Source: Tethya wilhelma (Eukaryota > Porifera > Demospongiae > Tethyida > Tethyidae). From it: DNA of 64,000 nucleotides. A model generated the notes under the pieces. It was given only the letters and a program-made list of their open reading frames with translations, was not told the DNA's origin and made no database searches. Position numbers and translations under genes: made by a program. Positions within the stretch are counted from its first letter, which is position 1; each line of letters opens with the position of its first letter. Shown here piece after piece: positions 57,101 to 64,000 of this stretch. The stretch is taken from contig CAXIPT010000002.1 of NCBI GenBank assembly GCA_964030475.1, forward strand, positions 6,348,066 through 6,412,065, in the 5' to 3' direction.

Positions 57101-58467
57101 ACTGTCTGCTTTTCTCACATAACTGACATGTACACACAAACAATAAAATAACACTTAGCCTCATTCCTAGGTTCCTCCCTTGTGACGAGGCTATAGGTAC
57201 TATAACTCTTATTGAGTGAATTCATAGGTAGGGCCATTATTGCTTGTACAGTGTCAAATTGTACAGCTAGGCTTCATTACGTATGCAGTATCACTCCTGC
57301 GCTTATATACGTCACACAATTATAATTAAATTCCTGTATAGTTTTGAGCATTTGTGAGTTTTTGAAAGAGCAGTTTTCTATGGAAAAGAATTTGGACAAG
57401 ATGAGTGATTGAAACAAGCTAAAGCTCTCCAGTGTTTTGTACGATTGTTGGAGATCAGCGTCAGTGATGTAGAGGACCGAGCTTCTTGTTGAATCTATAT
57501 ATAGGCTGATAAAGTGCATTATAAAAATGAGTAGAGCCAATCTGCTTTTACTAGATTCACGTATTCTGGGGATTTTAAAACCAAGAAACAACTAAGACTT
57601 GCCTCGCTAGCCATAAATTGAGCCTCGGTGTAAGTGCAGAGACAAAATGACTGAACCAAAATTGGGCATCTCCAACCGCTAATATGTGTGACTGTTAAAC
57701 GTCTATGTTGCACAACAATTAAAGTCAGACTCATTTGAGAGAGAGGAACATAGTGACAATGATCACAGCACCAGCCCGGGCCTCATCACTGAGGGTAAGT
57801 CTTAGATATTCAGCAGAGCTCAATCATTTTAATACATCTATAGCTAGTATGATAAAGAGACAAACCTCACAAAAGATGCCCTGTTAATTGGACTTGAAAG
57901 CACGACAGCATGAACCACACGGATGTTTCGGCGGGCCCGGGTAACTTTAACGTACTGACATCCCCAGCCACAAGGAGGAGTACAGCCACGAGTAGAAAGG
58001 ACTGGCGGCCTCTAAGACCTGGTTTCCAGATAGAGCACGCCAAATTTGGCAAATTAACAATGGTGCCATTATAAAACCAAACGAAGGTTCCACAGAGGGT
58101 CCTCATGATTTGACAAAGCATCTGAAGAAGGGTAGCAAGACACGAGCAGTGAGAGAATAGAGAAAAAAGACGACTAGAACACAGAGCCACTTGTAGCACA
58201 ATCTATTCTCTTGCTCACTTACTGTAGTTAGTTTGAGGGCCTTCATCATACTCACCAAGATCTTCATGTCTGGAGGAGAAGATGTTGAAATGTAAGTTAC
58301 ACATGACCACCCAAAGATGGCTGTGTCTATAGAAAGAGACAGGAATGCCACTATCAGGGTAATTATTATATGTGCAGAGACTTACACCATTATACCGGCC
58401 GTTTCCAGTCCCATATGGTCACAGACATTGCTTACCCTTCTCTTCGGTGGGTAATGAAATTACCTGT
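57101..58467. repeat. 1.4 kb direct duplication, copy B
   Basis: Second copy of 52551-53952. On its minus strand it carries VPS41 exon 14 with both splice borders at about 58213-58290, as copy A does. It occupies most of the piece between n56959 and n59197, between the arms of the inverted repeat. Confidence 0.85.
58213..58290 (-). pseudogene. VPS41 exon 14 remnant (fragment 3)
   Basis: Minus strand: TTCTCCTCCAGACATGAAGA acceptor, TTGGTGAGTATGATGAAGG, and a decayed donor end. It differs from copy A by loss of the GGGC and CTATAC pieces. Part of duplication copy B. Confidence 0.7.
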
Positions 58468-58487
58468 ATTTATAAACAAGTAGTAAA

Positions 58488-59196
58488 AATTTCAAAAAAA
58501 TAAAGAGTGTAGGAATGGGCAGTGCGGGAAAAAGTAATGAAACAAGGAATGTCTCAATTTCGGCACATGAACAAGGAATGTCTCAATTTCGGCACATGAC
58601 TACTTCATTTTTTATACCCTATTGTAACAGTACTATAGTCTAAGAATAATTTACAATTTAACCGTAATTGTTATTAGCAGGTTGTCCAACTACACAGTTA
58701 AAAATGGTGTGTTCCCATGCACTTTAAATTTAACACACCTAAAGTGTGTAAATCTTAAATGTGCATTTAAGCATGATAATGTAACTCAAAAGCTTCTTTA
58801 GATGTTGAAAACTAATATTTCAGTATTCAAACCCCAGAAAAGCTAATCCACATGAAAATATGCTTCTTTGAACATAAACCACATCAAACGTTTCCATGGC
58901 AACAGAAAAAGGGTGTTGTTTAACACACTAGTGTGTAAAAGTTAAACAGTAATGTGGACACACTATTTTTAACAGTGTATGATATATACAAATACTTCAT
59001 ATTCCTACCTAACCATTTGGAAACAATTTGAATCTATAAACTTGAAACTATGATAGTACAGATCAAGATCATTGTATGTATAAAGGTTACAAGATATGAG
59101 GAATAATAAAAAAAGAAAAATGAAGTAGTCATGTGCCGAAATTGAGACATTCCTTGTTTCATTACTTTTTCCCGCACTGCCCATTCCTACACTCTT
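58488..59196. mobile_element. Element with inverted 'GGCAGTGC…CGGCACATGAC' ends
   Basis: The left end (58488-58620) reads AGTGTAGGAATGGGCAGTGC to TTTCGGCACATGACTACTTC with an internal 29 bp tandem duplication; the right end (59115-59196) is its inverted copy, stopping at n59197. The interior is AT-rich, with paired TTTAACACACTA/GTGTGTAAA words near 58725-58760 and 58915-58975. This is probably the full-length form of the element seen singly at 10195, 41957 and 63868. Confidence 0.7.
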
Positions 59197-59247
59197 NTTG
59201 GCTAATTGCCTGTTATACTGGCTGGGTGGAGGTGACAATAGTCTAAG

Positions 59248-60886
59248 AGTAGCTAGGGGTCACAATAAGTCAATGGCGAACATAATAGTTGCATGCCCTT
59301 AAGTGTGTGGCACTCGACGCTTGCAACTAAAATTTGTGTGTGTGTGTGTGTGTATGTGTGAGTCTGTCACAGTAACAATTAATTGAGTTGAAGACTGTAG
59401 AGTCGGTCACCAGACCGTTCATCAGTGCTGCAACTTGTGTTTTAGTATACCGTAGTACATGTACTTAATTTAAAAGTCTTTGTCTTTTTATTCTATAGCT
59501 ATTGTAAGTGGAAGCCTACAATTTCAATGCTAATAGTAAACATGCTGAGGTTTCTGTTTCCCAATATAGCTACTGGTCAGATTTGACCTAGTACTACTAT
59601 CATAGTACTGCATACGTATACGATCATAGATTAAAAAATGTAGCCGCAATGTATATATGTCAATGTTGTTTTAGTTAACCCTCAAAACCTTTAGTTATTT
59701 AGTGATTAGTTTTAAACTTCGAGAAAAATTTTAGTTAGTTTTAATTTAGTTAACTAAGTGTAAAAAGGCCTATTAGTTACTATTTGGGTTTTAGTTTAGT
59801 TAACTAACTAAAATTAGGTGTTTTGGGCATTTTTTGACTTAGTTTGGTTATTATTTTGACCAACTCTTTATGATTTAGTTTTATTTAGTTAAATTAAGCA
59901 GCAGCTTACTCAATCACTACAGACAATAATTAATATTGGTCTATTATTATAAGTAAAGACTAAGGGTTATCGCTTAGTGTTGTAGTTTTCGGTGTAGATA
60001 CCACAGAAGAATATTTATCTTCTTTTTTTTGACTTAATTCAATGATGCTCGTAATGTGGGGGACCCCTTGCAATTGCCTGTGTATCTAGTTGTCTATTGT
60101 GTTGCCGACCTCTATATACCCATTTTTTTCTGATTGTGCGGCACATAATATATAATTTAATAGTAAAGTCTACTTACTAGTTAGTTTGTAGTAAGTGTTG
60201 TAAGCAACATGCATTCATTTTGATTACATAATTATTGAAAAATTAAATAAAATCTGCATTTATTGTACATTCAAAAAACTTAAGCAAAAATTACTGCAAT
60301 AATCATGCAAATATTAGGTAATGGAGTTCCCTCACTAGCCACAGTAGTGCATATATGCATGCAAGTATATTATAGTACTCACAACCATTGACATGGAAAG
60401 CTATGAGAACCAATGATCAGAAGAGGTAGATAGAAGAATAAGAAGATGGCTGAGAAAATTTGAGGTTTGGCAATTTTTAGTTTGTTATTTATAATTATTA
60501 AAAATATTTAGTGATGGTTTTAGGCCAGGTTTTAGGCTTATTAAATTGAATGATAACTTTTAAAACGTTTCGGTTCTCCATATGACACTAGCTGGAGTAG
60601 TATATACAATACAAATATTCTCGCAAAACTAAGCCCCGCTATAGGTATATAAGAGTGTAGTGATTTGTTATCACTTAAGCTTATTAAGTAAGCTTTCTAT
60701 TGTTTTTTTTTATAACCCGTGGTGTGTGTTCAATGGTTAATTAGCAGAACAAGTAAGTGCATAAACATTTAGACGACCTCTTTATAATTGAATTTATGTA
60801 GTGCCGCGGTCTAATAACTGATCATCTCCCATCCCTTATTATAGTTACTGAATTATCACGGGAAGGTTTATCCACCTGATAAGTAT
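59248..60886 (-). repeat. Inverted repeat, right arm (1.64 kb)
   Basis: Reverse complement of 55333-56958. It starts AGTAGCTAGGGGTCAC and ends CCACCTGATAAGTAT. Beyond it lie two direct copies of ATCATACGTACGGTAGTACGT and AGTAGGAATGGGCC...GTCCCATAGACGCAATACAAAA, the inverse of 57025-57100. Confidence 0.9.
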
Positions 60887-61462
60887 CATACGTACGGTAG
60901 TACGTATCATACGTACGGTAGTACGTATAGTAGGAATGGGCCCCCTGTCCCATAGACGCAATACAAAATGTTTATCATCACAAAAATTTAGTAAAGGAAA
61001 GTTAANTATTCGAATTCTTATACTAGTATTCAGCAGCATGAATGTGCCGATCATTTCAACATTTGGAAGCCATGGGAATGACAAACTGCATGCATTTACA
61101 ATGCTCGGCATTATTGTTAAAAGTTACAGAAGTATATACCTGTTACATAATAATACTATTATTAAAGTTTGTACTTAGATGTCAGGACATAGAATTATAC
61201 TCACAGTCACGGTAACAGAAATGAAATTGAACAATTTTGATTTATTACACAATATAGTCAGAGTATGTAAATAATAATTATTATTAATTTTGTTTGTTTA
61301 ACCAATAATTATTAATGTTTAACTTGTATCGGTATATACATACTGACAGTCATTATTTGATCACGACACAAAATTAATGTTATCAGTTGTGATTTAGTAA
61401 GATCATAGTACATGATCAATACTATATCAACTTGGAAGATTTAATGTGTGCACATATATGTG
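60887..61462. other. Intergenic between inverted repeat and GNAT gene
   Basis: AT-rich with n61006. The first 100 bp are the short TACGTACGGTAGTACGTA repeat and its flank. No gene seen. Confidence 0.45.
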
Positions 61463-61538
61463 CAGGACTGGAATGAACATATGCATGTAAACTGTATTAT
61501 ATAATACAGTTTACATGCATATGTTCATTCCAGTCCTG
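61463..61538. repeat. Perfect 76 bp palindrome at the 3' end of the GNAT gene
   Basis: 38 bp arms without spacer: 61463-61500 is the exact reverse complement of 61501-61538. The outer end is CAGGACTGG and the centre TATTATATAATA. The right arm contains the last codons and the TGA (61525-61527) of the GNAT frame. Confidence 0.95.
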
Positions 61539-62454
61539 AGGACGTTATAGCAACGATCTTGTTGAGACAGGTCTGTGGTGGTACCCCTCTGCTGTACATA
61601 CGAGCTGAGCTCCACGCACTCTCGTATCCTATCTCATTCTCAATCATATCGGCAGCTTCAGGATTGGCACTATCTGGAACAAACATCCTTAAGTTCTCTG
61701 CCGACTTTTGTCTAAGTGCTGACTCTGCCGACTTGCACAATAGCATTCTTGCAATGTTGGTACTGTCCGAGAATAGTGGAGCAACCAGTAGCTCTTCTTT
61801 TCCCATAACACTTGGTCTTATGAGCACATAGCCAACAATAGTGTCTTGACATTCATCCATTAATGCTACCCATCCTAGACTGTTGGGAATTGTTATCCAC
61901 TTCTCCAAAAATTTTCGCCGTGGAAATCCAAACACAGATGTATCATACTCAAAAACCTTATCGAAACAAACTTCATTAAGTGGCTTGATCAAGATATCCT
62001 CCTCACTCATTGTCATCTTTAGAGCTTGTAAAGTTTTTGCTGACGAAAGTACATATTCTTTGTTTGTCCAGTGATTTCGAAGGCCCATCTTCTCATAGAG
62101 AGGTATCATATCTAAGCCAGCATCGAGAGATATGTTGTAACTCTTGTCCAATGATTCCCACATTACATTCCATATCTTCAACCCATAGCCACGACCTCGA
62201 TACTCTTTATCAACCAAATAGAACCCAATATAGTAGAACCCGCTGCTACCATCTTTGTTGCTGAATTTGACAGCACTGACGTGACCTATTCTCTTCCCAT
62301 CCAGGAGGCCAATGAAGAATCCAGGCTCGACCACTGAACCCATATGGGACACATCAGTAGGCCCAATAGCCCATCCCTGACTGGTACTGAGTTCAGTCAC
62401 AAAAGCATAGTCGTCCTGTGATACTGCAATTCTAACTTGAAAAAGTTTCTCCAT
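61525..62454 (-). CDS. GNAT-family N-acetyltransferase with two-domain layout, intronless
   Basis: 309 residues on the minus strand, ATG at 62454-62452. The N-terminal half (to about residue 145) is a GNAT fold: a β-strand pair with FIGLLDGKRIGHVSAVKF, then motif A with VDKEYRGRGYG (R-x-x-G-x-G/A acetyl-CoA pyrophosphate loop) and a short YEKMGLRN motif B. The C-terminal half (FGFPRRKFLEKW, GYVLIRPS, PLFSDS) matches the extra domain of YitH/HolE-like acetyltransferases common in marine invertebrates and nematodes. The substrate is unknown. No signal peptide, so probably cytosolic. There is no intron, and the stop lies inside a perfect palindrome. Confidence 0.88.
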   Translation of the reverse strand: MEKLFQVRIAVSQDDYAFVTELSTSQGWAIGPTDVSHMGSVVEPGFFIGLLDGKRIGHVSAVKFSNKDGSSGFYYIGFYLVDKEYRGRGYGLKIWNVMWESLDKSYNISLDAGLDMIPLYEKMGLRNHWTNKEYVLSSAKTLQALKMTMSEEDILIKPLNEVCFDKVFEYDTSVFGFPRRKFLEKWITIPNSLGWVALMDECQDTIVGYVLIRPSVMGKEELLVAPLFSDSTNIARMLLCKSAESALRQKSAENLRMFVPDSANPEAADMIENEIGYESAWSSARMYSRGVPPQTCLNKIVAITSSGLE

Positions 62455-62619
62455 CTTGATCGTTTACTTGTGAGCCCCACCTATTTATGGGTAAGGGACA
62501 AACCCTAGCAATTTTATTTGACGTAGACTAGAATCTATAGCTGCCTTGGACGAGCTAGGGGTGTGTCTGCATCAGTAAGAATGTCGCATCAAAGACATTT
62601 TAGCCTTCGAGAAAACTGA

Positions 62620-62900
62620 AGAAGAGAAGTTACTTAAAGTGTTCAGAGATGGCACACACTATAAAACCATTTATCTTCTCTCCCACTTTCCCAATCCAGC
62701 AAGAATCAAGGACATATAAAGGAGTGGTTTCATTTATATCGTGACCCACAGTACTATGGCTGGACTCTTGAGTTCTACACTATGCTTGTCACCATAACTG
62801 GTTAGAACTGCAAGCTACTATGCTTGTCACCATAACTGGTTAGAACTGCAAGCTACTATGCTTGTCACCATAACTGGTTAGAACTGCAAGCTACTGTTGC
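62620..62900 (+). pseudogene. Decayed 5' fragment of a ROCO paralogue
   Basis: 62626-62720 encodes LLKVFRDG, LLSHFPNPARIKDI, which aligns with DVFSRG and LLSQFADPAKIKEL at the start of the intact ROCO gene, and is followed by a stop. After a frame change, YGWTLEFYTM corresponds to YGWTFLHFAC. A 38 bp unit (ACTATGCTTGTCACC to AACTGCAAGCT) then occurs three times in tandem at 62779-62892, covering the first ankyrin helix. GGGTGTGTCT upstream is shared with the intact gene. Confidence 0.75.
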
Positions 62901-64000
62901 TTAGTAACTTCTAACAAACACACGCACATACATACTCACTTATCGATGGTCTATACGAGATTCTGAATCAACTTGACAAGTTTTAACAAGACATAATTTA
63001 TTATGTATGCTCACAGACAGCTAGTCTTTGAAAACAGATGAACAGCGGCCAGTAAAGGATGAGGTTTAACCGTTAATTGCATGTGGAAGAGGCCCTTCAA
63101 ATTAATTGGCCAAGATGCTATTAGTATAAGCTAGCGAGCGAACAGCAGGTACGAGTCTTTGGTAGTCTGGGCTGAATCAGTGAGGAAATTTTGTCAAAAA
63201 GTTGATTGACGAAAAGGCTTCTTAGATTTGTGACTGGCAGGATGTGTCGATCAGGAGTAGAGTAAGCCACCAATTATCGGCCACCATCGAATTCGGACGC
63301 GATTTTTGACCTACCAGCTGGTGCAACTACTCCAAGTTTGGTACCACAAGATAGCCCATGAAAAGTTACACTGGGTTGTGCAGACNNNNNNNNNNNNNNN
63401 NNNNNNNNNNNNNNNNNNNNNNNNNNNNNNNNNNNNNNNNNNNNGTGGGAAGCCACCATAGTGCCATTTTTGATCTTCTAACTTACGTACGTACGTACTT
63501 ACTAATACGTACTTCCTAACTGACTTACTTGAAAAGCATTTCCAGAGAACCAGAATGTGTTGAGCCAACTTTGACAGCACAAAGTAAGTTCTTTTTATGG
63601 GTACTACATTCCTTGATACTCGTTTTCATCACAAATAAGCCTAAACAAAAACTAGAAAGCTTTGAAACTGAGAATATAAATTCATGTACTTCAATGTAGC
63701 CATTTGTAGGTAGAGTTCAAAGGTCATTGATTATCCACGTGGCATTTAATACGCATGCGCATTAGCTGCTCTAGCAGACAATAGCTGCTACTCAGATTAC
63801 TCAAGCTTTTTGTAAGGACTAACCAGTCTCTGATGGTCTCCTCACTGTAGTGTTGAAAAAAGTGAATGAACAAGTAGTAAAAATTTCAAAAAATAAGCAG
63901 TGTAGGAATGGGCAGTGCTGTAAAAAGTATTGGAACAAGGAGGTTCTCAATTTCGGCACATGACTACTTCATTTTTTGCCCAAGTCTTGGCCAGTAATTT
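62901..64000. other. Non-coding flank with gap and repeat copies
   Basis: 63240-63385 is the inverted copy of 33515-33665. N fill 63386-63444. A TACGTACGTACG run follows at 63485. 63868-63978 is a forward copy of the GGCAGTGC…CGGCACATGACTAC element. No gene recognised. Confidence 0.5.
63868..63978 (+). mobile_element. Copy of 'GGCAGTGC…CGGCACATGAC' dispersed element
   Basis: AGTAGTAAAAATTTCAAAAA, GTGTAGGAATGGGCAGTGCT, GAACAAGG and TTTCGGCACATGACTACTTC follow the order of the copy at 58470-58620, including the same flank before the element. Confidence 0.7.

Overview
The window is eukaryotic nuclear DNA from an early-branching animal. A demosponge genome of the Amphimedon type fits best: genes are split by many short AT-rich introns with GT-AG borders, small inverted-repeat (MITE-like) elements are dense, and a large ankyrin-Roc-COR-Death protein is present. 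The species is an inference. The assembly is a draft, with runs of N at 22177-22186, 33450-33461 and 63386-63444 and many single n positions. Several of these sit at the ends of near-identical duplicated blocks, so some 'duplications' here are probably unmerged haplotypes.

Layout. 1-1.8 kb: decayed sequence. 1.9-10.8 kb and 11.7-16.5 kb: two tandem paralogues for secreted cysteine-rich proteins (signal peptide, an unassigned N-terminal region, one Kunitz domain, then five or three TIL modules), probably protease inhibitors; the first copy has a frameshift. 17.5-18.8 kb: a secreted ricin-like trefoil lectin fused to an unassigned domain, with a TATA box. 19.5-28.7 kb: VPS41 (HOPS tethering complex) in 27 visible exons; part of the propeller is missing at an N gap inside a (CT)n run. 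29.5-33.4 kb: a membrane protein resembling glycerophosphocholine acyltransferase (GPC1/DUF2838), cut at its 3' end by an N gap. 33.5-46.4 kb: repeat-rich DNA with non-LTR retrotransposon pieces, a broken Ty3-like pol, a RecQ-like fragment, a poly(T) run and a six-copy minisatellite. 46.4-51.4 kb: the intact Ank-Roc-COR-Death (ROCO) gene. 54.1-55.1 kb: an intronless protein made of about six repeats of roughly 55 residues. 52.5-61 kb: a 1.4 kb direct duplication and a 1.6 kb inverted repeat whose limits coincide with n positions. 61.5-62.5 kb: an intronless GNAT acetyltransferase on the minus strand, ending in a perfect 76 bp palindrome. 62.6-62.9 kb: a decayed copy of the 5' end of the ROCO gene.

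VPS41 has left decayed, intron-containing exon copies on the minus strand at 35.7-36.9 kb, 51.7-53.8 kb and 58.2-58.3 kb. These show repeated DNA-level duplication rather than retroposition. The genes do not form a pathway. Themes are secreted defence-like proteins (inhibitors, lectin), vesicle/lysosome housekeeping (VPS41) and intracellular signalling (ROCO-Death). All exon models are read by eye from splice motifs, phase and family similarity.
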